From Vibrio pomeroyi (lineage in GTDB: Bacteria; Pseudomonadota; Gammaproteobacteria; Enterobacterales; Vibrionaceae): 64,000 bases of DNA. The first letter of the stretch is position 1. Each line of letters opens with the position of its first letter. The notes beneath the pieces were generated by a model. That model saw only the letters and a program-made list of their open reading frames with translations, did not search any database and was not told the origin of the DNA. Shown here in pieces: positions 16,848 through 24,175 of the stretch. Both the position numbers and the translations under genes were made by a program. The stretch spans positions 124,001 to 188,000 of the forward strand of contig NZ_AP025506.1 of the NCBI RefSeq assembly GCF_024347595.1, given 5' to 3'.

Positions 16848-18683
16848 ATGGGTAATGTATTTATTGAAAAAGTACAGGTGGAAGGTGGTTTCCTAGATGG
16901 TATGAGTCTAGATATGAAAAATGGGCTAAATACCGTGATCGGAGCAAGAGGTACGGGGAAGTCCACTTTTATAGAACTCATAAGATACTGTTTGGACATC
17001 AAAGGTCATACGGCTGAATCCCACGCGAAGTCTTTAGCACACGCGAAATCTGTGCTGAAAGATGGACAAGTGATGGTCACACTGTCAGACGGAGTTAACT
17101 CATACTCTTTTTCGCGGACAGCGGACGGGGAAACTATCCCACCAGTTCATAACGATATTCAGCTTCCCTTGATCTTCTCTCAAACAGAAGTGGAAAATAT
17201 CGGATTAGTTTCTAGCGGGCGCTTGAAGCTTATTGATGATTTTATTGGCAACACAGACAGTTGGGATTTAATAGAGCTCTCGTCTATATCTCAAATTGAG
17301 TCTTACTCATCAGAGATTATCAAGCTTTCAGATAACGTTAGTGAGACAGAAGATAGACTCATAGCTCTCCCGAAGCTGAAACTTAGTTTGGTCGACTTGA
17401 TTAAAGAGCAAGAAGCTTTGACAACGGCATCTGAAGACGTCAATAGCAAAAGCAAAGCATTATCTGAGCTTTCCGACTATTACCTAAAGGTTACTAGTGA
17501 TATTGAGCAGTTAAGATACTATATATCAACACATGAAAGCACTAGAGATGAAGTTCATCACATAGTTTTAAGCCCTAGAGATAATCTAAACCTTTCAGAT
17601 TCAGTTTCTAATGATGAATATTCTAAGATGTTAGAAAGTTGTACTGAGGCATATGATTATTTGGATCATGCGTTTTCTAAGTTTGATGAGCTAATTGATG
17701 TTGCCCAGTCTGAACTGGGAAAATTACTTCTCCTTCAATCAGATATCACCAAAAAAGGTCAAGGCTTGCGAGCGGAAGTTGACACTCTCCAAAAAGGTGC
17801 TGGTGAGTTGTCGAGGAAAATCCAAATTTGCAAAGAAGAAATCGCAAAACTAGAAAGTATTGAGAAGAGTAACCACGATAAAGCTAAAAGGATAGAGAGC
17901 GTAAAACAAGACAGAAACCTAGCCCTTGCGAAGCTTGATAATGTGCGTAGTGAAAAGTCTCAAAAAAGAGAACAGGTTTGTAACATGTTGAGCCAAGCTT
18001 TGGCTCCAAGAATTAGGGTGAACCTCGAAGAACGTAGTCAATTAGACGAGTATCAACAGGTAATCATCAATGCCTTGAAAGGCAGTGGTATAAAGTACAA
18101 TGAACTAGCGCCTCTCATTGCAGAGTCCGTTCCTCCTCAAATGCTTTTAAAAATTATTGAAGAAGATGACATCGACTCATTTTTATTAATGCTAAGCATT
18201 ACAAAAGATAGGGCATCTAGGGTTATTAACGCTCTGAAATCGAGTATTAATTCAGTTGCCACGGTAAACCTTGAGGATGAAGTAATCCTAGAACTTTTAG
18301 ATGGGTCTGAAACGAAAGGGTTGGCTGAGCTTTCTACTGGACAACGATGCACTGTTATTTTACCAATTATTCTAGCTCATAAAGATTTTGCTTTAATCGT
18401 GGATCAACCAGAAGATCATATCGACAATGCATTTATCGTAGAAACATTGATTGCATCAATAAAGAGAAGGAAAGGGCAAGGGCAAACCATAGTTACAACG
18501 CATAATGCGAACGTACCTGTTTTGGGAGAAGCGGAAGAAGTTATTCACTTAAATTCTGACGGTACCAGAGGGTATGTACTTGCTTATGGGCCATTAATGC
18601 AACCAAATATTGTTGACGCTATTTCTTCTGTAATGGAAGGCGGTAGAGAAGCATTCAGATGTAGAGCTAATTTTTATGAGTAA
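16848..18683 (+). CDS. SMC/TrlF-like AAA ATPase with central coiled-coil
   Basis: 611 residues from the ATG at 16848. It has an N-terminal Walker A (GARGTGKST, 32-40), a long central coiled-coil (~150-400), the ABC-type signature LSTGQR (495-500), Walker B/catalytic VDQPED (518-523) and an H-loop TTHNANVP (~551). Split ATPase halves around a coiled-coil are typical of Rad50/SMC, OLD and TrlF-type proteins. No nuclease, TOPRIM or PHP domain is attached. It overlaps the kinase gene by 8 bp. I infer that it senses phage DNA or another foreign structure and drives the kinase. Confidence 0.82.
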   Translation: MGNVFIEKVQVEGGFLDGMSLDMKNGLNTVIGARGTGKSTFIELIRYCLDIKGHTAESHAKSLAHAKSVLKDGQVMVTLSDGVNSYSFSRTADGETIPPVHNDIQLPLIFSQTEVENIGLVSSGRLKLIDDFIGNTDSWDLIELSSISQIESYSSEIIKLSDNVSETEDRLIALPKLKLSLVDLIKEQEALTTASEDVNSKSKALSELSDYYLKVTSDIEQLRYYISTHESTRDEVHHIVLSPRDNLNLSDSVSNDEYSKMLESCTEAYDYLDHAFSKFDELIDVAQSELGKLLLLQSDITKKGQGLRAEVDTLQKGAGELSRKIQICKEEIAKLESIEKSNHDKAKRIESVKQDRNLALAKLDNVRSEKSQKREQVCNMLSQALAPRIRVNLEERSQLDEYQQVIINALKGSGIKYNELAPLIAESVPPQMLLKIIEEDDIDSFLLMLSITKDRASRVINALKSSINSVATVNLEDEVILELLDGSETKGLAELSTGQRCTVILPIILAHKDFALIVDQPEDHIDNAFIVETLIASIKRRKGQGQTIVTTHNANVPVLGEAEEVIHLNSDGTRGYVLAYGPLMQPNIVDAISSVMEGGREAFRCRANFYE

Positions 18684-19581
18684 TGCTGGATATCAACTGG
18701 CCAAGTCTAATCTTACTTCTAGCGATCAAATGAAGCGCTTCGAAAGTGCAGTGTACTTCTCGAATCACACTCATACAGATATGAAAAAGGAATTGGAGGC
18801 GACCCGGCGTACTGAAAGGGTTCGTCATATAAAGTTAGCTTTGGACAAAGCGCTTTACCGACTATCGAATAGCTCTGCTTCCAACTTGGTTGAAATAGAT
18901 CAGGGTTTAGAAGGTGAACAACCTGAAGACTTGAGAAAGCACCTAAAAAACCAAGCGATTGACGAGTTTTCTGGGGTTATTCTGCATGAGTTAGCACCAA
19001 AGCTAGGACTGCTCAATGAATGCCTTAAGAGCGAGATTGGTAACTATGAAGCCAGTCAGGCCAAGCTATATATCGATCGATTAAATCAGATTTTTTGCGC
19101 AATCGAAAGTTTGAGAATGTCGACTCATGAAGCAGAAAGTATCGAAACAGATCTGTCCCAGCTAATTAGGAACATAGTACATGAAGAGGTTTGTGGTGAC
19201 ATGGGAATAAGTGTGAGCTTGGAAGGTGCTCAGCCATGTATCATTAACTCCGACCCAGATTTACTCACCTTAGCTCTTTCTAATGCAATAAGGAACAGTT
19301 GTGAATCCTTACTGATGCTAAAAGAGGTAATGCATAAAACACTCACTGTTTCATGGGGTCGTAGTGACAAAGACTCGTGGATATCCGTTATAGATAATGG
19401 TATTGGCTTCCAAGGGGATCCCAAAGCTGCTTTCAAAATTGGAAATACGAGCAAACAAGGACACACTGGGTTTGGGATGGGAATTATGCAGCAAGCAATG
19501 GATAACATTGGTGGCTATGCAGAGCTTTCTAACGTTGAAACTGGTGGAGCGAAGTTATTATTAAGGTGGGGGAATTTTTAG
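18676..19581 (+). CDS. Soluble GHKL histidine kinase
   Basis: 301 residues without a membrane segment. It has a candidate phospho-accepting His104 in VILHELAPKLG (H-box-like) and a GHKL ATPase domain with N-box (SNAIRNSCESL, ~202-212), G1 box DNGIGF (240-245) and G2 box GHTGFGMGI (262-270). All ATP-binding boxes look intact. The gene overlaps the ATPase gene upstream and the receiver gene downstream, so the three are translationally linked. The input must come from the cytoplasm, most likely from the ATPase partner. I infer phosphotransfer to the receiver domain encoded next. Confidence 0.85.
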   Translation: MSNAGYQLAKSNLTSSDQMKRFESAVYFSNHTHTDMKKELEATRRTERVRHIKLALDKALYRLSNSSASNLVEIDQGLEGEQPEDLRKHLKNQAIDEFSGVILHELAPKLGLLNECLKSEIGNYEASQAKLYIDRLNQIFCAIESLRMSTHEAESIETDLSQLIRNIVHEEVCGDMGISVSLEGAQPCIINSDPDLLTLALSNAIRNSCESLLMLKEVMHKTLTVSWGRSDKDSWISVIDNGIGFQGDPKAAFKIGNTSKQGHTGFGMGIMQQAMDNIGGYAELSNVETGGAKLLLRWGNF

Positions 19582-21020
19582 TGTCTAACAGGCATTTTAA
19601 TGTCTTAGTTGTCGAAGATGACTCTGACATAGCAGGTTTTATAGAGAGTACTTTTAGAGCGGAATGTGCTCAGGTGAATATTTCAATTGTTTCATCTCGG
19701 GATGAGGCTTTTGAGCTCTTGGGTTCAGGCGCATTTTTCGATTATGTAACTCTTGATCTCTCAATCCCAGATGTGTCTGGAAGTTTTGAAAAAGATGCTT
19801 CAAATGGGTTAGCCGTTCTTGGAAAAGTCATTGAAGTGTCGGCTGGTACTCCTATCCTCATACTCACAGGTACAAGTACTCCTGATATGTTCCAAGATTT
19901 TTTGGGGAATTCTAACCAAGTAGATATATGGGGAACGGGTAAGGAGCGAGGGACTATCGAGCATCTTACGAAGACTAGAATTGGAGAGTTGTCTGATAAG
20001 ATAAAGAAAACATACTCTGATTTCTCGTCTATCTTAGAAGTTGAACTTTTGACTGGTGCTGAGTCATTGCCGATAGAGCATGACAGACTACTTCGCGTCT
20101 TCACTAACTTTTATGGTGGTAGTCTAGGTGAGGTTCGCCAAATTGGCGGAGGATTGTCAGCTGCGAAAGTTTATTCGGTTCAAATTCAAGACACTTCAGG
20201 GTGCATTATTCATAGAGCTATCTGTAAGTGTGGCCCTAAGGAAGATATAAAGGCAGACGCTGACAACTATAATAGCTATATCAATAGACTTAAACCGGAA
20301 GCAACACCTAGAATTCTTGGTCATTTCAGGTATGCAGCTGGTTCTATTTGTGGCGTTTTTTATGGCCTAGCGGAGAACTATGATGATTCTTTTTTCAGAG
20401 CTAGTCTTAATGTAGTTTTAGATGAAGAACTAGAAACTTCAATAAAATCTATGTTAATGCCCTGGCATTCAAGTTCTAGACACGCACGAAAAACGATTCG
20501 AGACATACGGCAGCAATTGGTCACTGATGAAACAGCAACAAGGCTATTTTCTCAGTTTAACTTAGTCGAGGCTCAAGCGTTTGAATCGCAAGGTGTTAAT
20601 TGCAAAGTATCGTGTACTCACGGTGATTTCCATGGAGAAAACATCCTGTTAGATGTTCCTTCCAAGAAGGCTACTCTCATTGATTATGGAGATGTTTCTG
20701 AAGGTATAAGCATTATAGATCCATTGACATTGGAGTGTAGTTTCCTTTTCCACCCTGCAACTTTAGGAAGACTGGGAAGTTGGCCAACAGAAGATAATTT
20801 AGCAAATTGGGAGAATCTTGATGCTTATGTGGATGGTTGCCCTGTAGAAAAAAGTATAAGGTTTTGCAGAGAGTGGGCGTATGAGATTGGAGTCGGTAAC
20901 AGAGAGCTTGCAGCATCTTTGTATTCCTATGCTTTGAGACAACTTAAGTATGATGATACAGATAAGGAAATAGCAATTTCTTTAATTAGTGCGTCATACC
21001 GTTTATATGAGCAAAGTTAA
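19581..21020 (+). CDS. Response regulator receiver fused to APH-like phosphotransferase
   Basis: 479 residues from the GTG at 19581 (ribosome site GGTGGGGG, overlap TAGTG with the kinase stop). A longer in-frame GTG exists at 19566. The N-terminal receiver domain has the acidic pair E12-D13-D14 and phospho-acceptor Asp59 (TLDLSIPD). The C-terminal half is an aminoglycoside-phosphotransferase/choline-kinase fold with the Brenner motif HGDFHGEN (347-354) and metal Asp368 in LIDYGD. No DNA-binding output domain is present. The output is therefore probably phosphorylation of a small molecule or a macromolecule, controlled by phosphorylation of Asp59. This combination is not one I know in characterised defence systems. 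Confidence 0.82.
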   Translation: MSNRHFNVLVVEDDSDIAGFIESTFRAECAQVNISIVSSRDEAFELLGSGAFFDYVTLDLSIPDVSGSFEKDASNGLAVLGKVIEVSAGTPILILTGTSTPDMFQDFLGNSNQVDIWGTGKERGTIEHLTKTRIGELSDKIKKTYSDFSSILEVELLTGAESLPIEHDRLLRVFTNFYGGSLGEVRQIGGGLSAAKVYSVQIQDTSGCIIHRAICKCGPKEDIKADADNYNSYINRLKPEATPRILGHFRYAAGSICGVFYGLAENYDDSFFRASLNVVLDEELETSIKSMLMPWHSSSRHARKTIRDIRQQLVTDETATRLFSQFNLVEAQAFESQGVNCKVSCTHGDFHGENILLDVPSKKATLIDYGDVSEGISIIDPLTLECSFLFHPATLGRLGSWPTEDNLANWENLDAYVDGCPVEKSIRFCREWAYEIGVGNRELAASLYSYALRQLKYDDTDKEIAISLISASYRLYEQS

Positions 21021-21174
21021 CTTTGAAAAGCACCGATACTTACAACCTGCAGCAACTAATAGTATGCAATGCTTAACTTCTTAGCATTCCAATTAAACTA
21101 TCTAAGTAGAGAGTAAACGAAGTTAGTAAAAGAGATATAGAATTTTGTCCGATGGTGACTTAGAGCTGTACTTG

Positions 21175-21257
21175 TATACTAAGGGGGCAGCGCCACCACT
21201 CAATAACGGTAGTTTTAAAATAGTACACATATATAGTATGTGTACTATTTTTGTTTT
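21175..21257 (+). ncRNA. Possible short RNA at the right island end
   Basis: TATACTAAG (21175-21183) offers a -10-like box, and 35-75 bp further lies a strong terminator hairpin. This would give an RNA of about 70 nt starting with GGGGGCAGCGCC. No good -35 element was found. The segment may simply be the 3' end of the cargo transcript. Confidence 0.25.
21217..21257 (+). terminator. Terminator at the end of the island cargo operon
   Basis: Perfect 15-bp arms (21217-21231 and 21237-21251, AATAGTACACAT type) with a 5-base loop, followed by TGTTTT. It shields greB remnant DNA from the cargo transcript. Confidence 0.8.
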
Positions 21258-21273
21258 CAGTAGAGTCAATACA

Positions 21274-21306
21274 GCAGCCACTTTAGTATTTTTAGAGTGG
21301 TTCTAA
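21274..21306 (-). repeat. Right end inverted repeat of the island
   Basis: Read inward on the minus strand it shows TTAG, ACTCT, TACTAA and GCTGC, as at the left end. Seven bases (GTTTCCT on the minus strand) separate it from greB codon 47, whereas the left end abuts codon 48 directly. Confidence 0.6.
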
Positions 21307-21313
21307 AGGAAAC

Positions 21314-21454
21314 GTCGGCATTTTCGCTGCGATCGCCAAGGCTTGCAGCCCAAGTCACTTTCTTGGTGACCTCTGGACGATCTTCACGCCACAAAAAGTT
21401 AAGCTCTTTTGTGAGTCTTTCATAACCCTCACGAGTGATTAGGTTTGTTTTCAT
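21314..21454 (-). pseudogene. greB: greB 5' part (codons 1-47), separated by island insertion
   Basis: Starts at the native ATG (21452-21454) and encodes the N-terminal coiled-coil up to LGDRSENAD (Asp47). It then runs into the island for 15 foreign residues and stops at 21266, giving a 62-residue product. The coiled-coil hairpin with Asp41 and Glu44 is retained but lacks the second helix and the C-terminal RNA polymerase-binding domain. The break is immediately after the most conserved stretch of Gre factors. The order tex-(csrB)-greB-ompR-envZ is the ancestral gammaproteobacterial arrangement. Confidence 0.93.
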
Positions 21455-21631
21455 AAATCTGACTTAATGAAATGATGTTCTAAGATAGAATATATAGAAA
21501 GGCAACATACGTTAACAATTCTTTAGGCGACTTTTTCTCCAAGAATGTTACATTTTTAATGTCTTATACCAATACACATTTACCAAGAATGCTTAACCTT
21601 AGGTTTGAGTTTTAATAGGTGGAACCATTAC

Positions 21632-22351
21632 ATGCAAGAAAACTACAAAATTTTAGTGGTCGATGACGATGCTCGTTTACGTGCTTTGTTAGAGCGCTAT
21701 CTTTCAGAGCAAGGCTTTCAAGTGCGTAGCGTGGCAAACAGTGAGCAGATGGACCGCCTGTTAACCCGTGAAAACTTTCACTTGATGGTATTGGACTTAA
21801 TGTTGCCGGGCGAAGATGGTCTTTCGATCTGTCGTCGTCTAAGAAATGCAAACAACTCGCTACCTATCCTGATGCTGACGGCAAAGGGTGATGAAGTGGA
21901 TCGTATTGTGGGCTTGGAAGTGGGAGCTGATGATTACCTACCGAAACCATTTAACCCACGCGAACTGCTTGCTCGTATCAAAGCGGTACTGCGTCGCCAA
22001 GTGATTGAAGCGCCGGGTGCACCAAGCACAGAAGAGTCTGTGGTTGAGTTTGGTGAGTTCCGCTTGAACTTAGGTACACGTGAAATGTTCCGTGGTGAAG
22101 AGCCAATGCCGCTTACTTCAGGGGAATTTGCGGTACTTAAGTCGCTAGTGACTAACGCGCGTGAGCCAATGTCTCGCGATAAACTGATGAACATGGCCCG
22201 TGGCCGTGAGTATTCAGCGATGGAACGTTCTATCGATGTTCAGATTTCACGTCTACGTCGTCTAGTGGAAGAAGACCCAAGCAAACCTCGCTACATCCAA
22301 ACGGTGTGGGGCTTAGGTTATGTCTTTGTTCCTGATGGTAAGGCTGTGTAA
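21632..22351 (+). CDS. ompR: Two-component response regulator OmpR
   Basis: 239 residues, the family length. It has a receiver domain with phospho-acceptor Asp55 region (VLDLMLPGEDG), Lys in LPKPF, and a winged-helix DNA-binding domain (LTSGEFAVLK...SRDKLM...DVQISRLRRLVEEDP...TVWGLGYVF). It controls porins and osmotic/acid responses with EnvZ. I chose the ATG at 21632 (MQENYKILVVDD) with AGGTGG nine bases before it, instead of an in-frame start further up. It is divergent from the native greB fragment; envZ follows after 166 bp with a hairpin between them. Confidence 0.96.
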   Translation: MQENYKILVVDDDARLRALLERYLSEQGFQVRSVANSEQMDRLLTRENFHLMVLDLMLPGEDGLSICRRLRNANNSLPILMLTAKGDEVDRIVGLEVGADDYLPKPFNPRELLARIKAVLRRQVIEAPGAPSTEESVVEFGEFRLNLGTREMFRGEEPMPLTSGEFAVLKSLVTNAREPMSRDKLMNMARGREYSAMERSIDVQISRLRRLVEEDPSKPRYIQTVWGLGYVFVPDGKAV

Positions 22352-22410
22352 GTCAGCTTAATAAGCTCTACAGCAGCTTTATTGATTCTGTGATTCAGAA
22401 TTCTCTATTT

Positions 22411-22446
22411 ACGGGCCATCTCATTGATATGTGATGGCCCGTTTTG
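22411..22446 (+). terminator. Hairpin terminator/attenuator between ompR and envZ
   Basis: Stem ACGGGCCATC / GATGGCCCGT with loop around 22421-22430, followed by TTTTG. It probably reduces envZ expression relative to ompR. Confidence 0.75.
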
Positions 22447-22517
22447 TATTCAGGATAATTGTTTAGAGTTATAGTCATATAACGCTTTGTTTTTTCTCTC
22501 TACACTTTGGGTGCCCC

Positions 22518-23813
22518 ATGCGCATACGTAGCTCCTTTACTCAGTCGATAGTGCTTTTCTTAACGCTATTGGTCGCTAGCCAAATCTTTTCTTACTACGC
22601 CGTGTTTAACTATGCTTTGATGCCGAGTTTGCAGCAGTTTAATAAGATATTGGCACATGAGTTAAACCTAGTGTTGGACCAAGGCAGTGATATCGAAATT
22701 GATGCACCGCTGCGCCAGCGTGTGCTTGAGCAGTTAGGGGTAACTGTTCATGCCAAGGACAGTGAAGCCGCGGGCGAGTATTACCATGCAGTAGCGATTG
22801 ACCTGATGAGTGAGGAGATGACCAAAGAGCTCGGCTCTGAAACCGAAGTGCGGTTGATTCTCGGCAAAGAGAGTTATGTGCTGTGGATGGATATCGATCA
22901 GTTGCCCAACTCTCTGATTCGTATTCCGCTGTCTGAGCTACAAGAAGAAGATTTCGCGCCGCTATTTCGCAACAGCTTGATCATGGCGATGTTGATCGTC
23001 GCTGGTGGTTGGCTGTTTATCCGATTGCAAAACCGCCCGTTGATTGCGCTAGAGAAAGCTGCGCAAGGAGTGGGGCGAGGTGACATTCCCCCACCATTGC
23101 CAGTGCAAGGTGCACAAGAGATTCGCTCGGTAACTCGAGCCTTCAACCAGATGTCGAAAGGCATTCAAGAACTGGAAGAAGATAGGGCTCTCTTGATGGC
23201 GGGTATCAGTCATGATTTACGTACCCCATTGACCCGCATTCGCTTAGCGACTGAGATGATGTCGCCAGAAGATGGTTACTTAGCGGAAGGGATCATCAGT
23301 GATACGGAAGAGTGTAACGAGATCATCAGCCAATTTATGGATTACCTAAAGCCAGTCGATCGTGAGTCGTTCCAAGCGGTATTCGTGGATGATATTGCGC
23401 GTGAAGTGTCGAGCTCAGAAGGTGGCTATGAGGTACAGATTGAAACTGATATTCCGGAATCGATGAAGCCAGCACTGGGTAACCCGATCGCAATGAAGCG
23501 TGCGGTGAGTAACTTGGTGGTGAACGCGCTGCGTTACGGTAATGGCTGGGTGAAGGTATCAACTGGCATGACAGCAGATAACAAACTGGCTTGGGTAACG
23601 GTAGAAGATAACGGCCCGGGTATTCCACAAGACCAAATCGGTAAGCTGTTTGAACCGTTTACGCGTGGTGACACAGCTCGTGGTAGTGAGGGGACAGGCT
23701 TAGGCTTGGCGATCGTGAAACGTATTGTCAGCCAACACCAAGGTGCGGTCGTAGTGAATAACCGTAGTGAAGGTGGCTTGAAGGCTCAGATCAGTTTCCC
23801 TGTTAAGCCTTAG
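22518..23813 (+). CDS. envZ: Osmosensor histidine kinase EnvZ
   Basis: 431 residues. It has an N-terminal membrane segment (~12-35), a periplasmic domain, a second membrane segment (~150-170) and a HAMP region. DHp has the phosphorylated His in [12 protein letters not shown], and the GHKL domain has [19 protein letters not shown] and [12 protein letters not shown]. It phosphorylates and dephosphorylates OmpR in response to osmolarity. It lies downstream of ompR behind a hairpin; the start ATG is at 22518. All catalytic boxes are intact. Confidence 0.95.
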   Translation: MRIRSSFTQSIVLFLTLLVASQIFSYYAVFNYALMPSLQQFNKILAHELNLVLDQGSDIEIDAPLRQRVLEQLGVTVHAKDSEAAGEYYHAVAIDLMSEEMTKELGSETEVRLILGKESYVLWMDIDQLPNSLIRIPLSELQEEDFAPLFRNSLIMAMLIVAGGWLFIRLQNRPLIALEKAAQGVGRGDIPPPLPVQGAQEIRSVTRAFNQMSKGIQELEEDRALLMAGISHDLRTPLTRIRLATEMMSPEDGYLAEGIISDTEECNEIISQFMDYLKPVDRESFQAVFVDDIAREVSSSEGGYEVQIETDIPESMKPALGNPIAMKRAVSNLVVNALRYGNGWVKVSTGMTADNKLAWVTVEDNGPGIPQDQIGKLFEPFTRGDTARGSEGTGLGLAIVKRIVSQHQGAVVVNNRSEGGLKAQISFPVKP

Positions 23814-23860
23814 TTGTCATCGGTTCGTGTGATTACGATGAGTTTGGTTCGGGGAGTTAT

Positions 23861-24094
23861 TAAGAGATCCCCGACTCGGTCATTCTTCCCTCTCGGGGAT
23901 GACGGTGTGATAAGTATTCTGGTGTATTAAGCGCAAACGGTGTGCTTAACCTTGAAGCTCTTGCTTACTATGTAGAACTGACGCTAGAGAAAAAGGTTGA
24001 GTAAGACTGGTGGTAAAATCTGAGTCGGACGATACCTATCCACAACCTTTCGTCATTCCCTGTCGTGAGGAACGAACGAGTAGGGAATCTCGCT
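23861..24094. repeat. Intergenic repeat cluster (dispersed Vibrio palindromes)
   Basis: In the 362-bp gap after envZ one palindromic unit lies at 23867-23900 (ATCCCCGA...TCGGGGAT). A second unit at 24051-24090 starts CGTCATTCCC and ends AGGGAATCT. The second is closely matched at 58431-58471. These look like a dispersed repeat family of this genome. No coding frame is visible here. Confidence 0.6.
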
Positions 24095-24119
24095 CTTGCT
24101 TGTGAAAGTAACGCGCATT

Positions 24120-24149
24120 AAAAAGGCTTCCTTGTGGAAGCCTTTTTAC
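24120..24149 (-). terminator. Rho-independent terminator of recG (bidirectional)
   Basis: Perfect stem AAAAAGGCTTCC / GGAAGCCTTTTT with loop TTGT. T-tracts in both directions fit termination of recG and of leftover envZ transcription. Confidence 0.88.
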
Positions 24150-24175
24150 GTTTTAAGCGGGATTATGAGGGCTAA

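Larger units (their letters stand above)
7439..21313. mobile_element. Gamma-Mobile-Trio (GMT)-type site-specific island inserted in greB
   Basis: 13,875 bp lie between codons 47 and 48 of native greB, with no greB bases lost at the junctions. The island encodes two tyrosine recombinase-type proteins and a third small protein in one operon (gmtY-gmtZ-gmtX). It then carries a complete replacement greB, an XRE regulator, a helicase pair and a three-gene ATPase/kinase/receiver cassette. Its ends are imperfect inverted repeats (7439-7472 and 21274-21306), with 6-7 extra bases on the right. Three recombination genes, precise insertion and an asymmetric hexamer-like end are reminiscent of Tn554 (TnpA/B/C). 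GMT islands are described as carriers of anti-phage and offensive genes. Confidence 0.92.

Noticed and set aside
16848..18683. Rad50/RecF-type repair protein
   Set aside because: No zinc hook or partner nuclease, and it is embedded in cargo with a two-component pair.
21565..21590. TACCAATAC near ompR as a second copy of the 3081-3240 repeat
   Set aside because: Only the first eight bases are shared; the expected partner end is absent.
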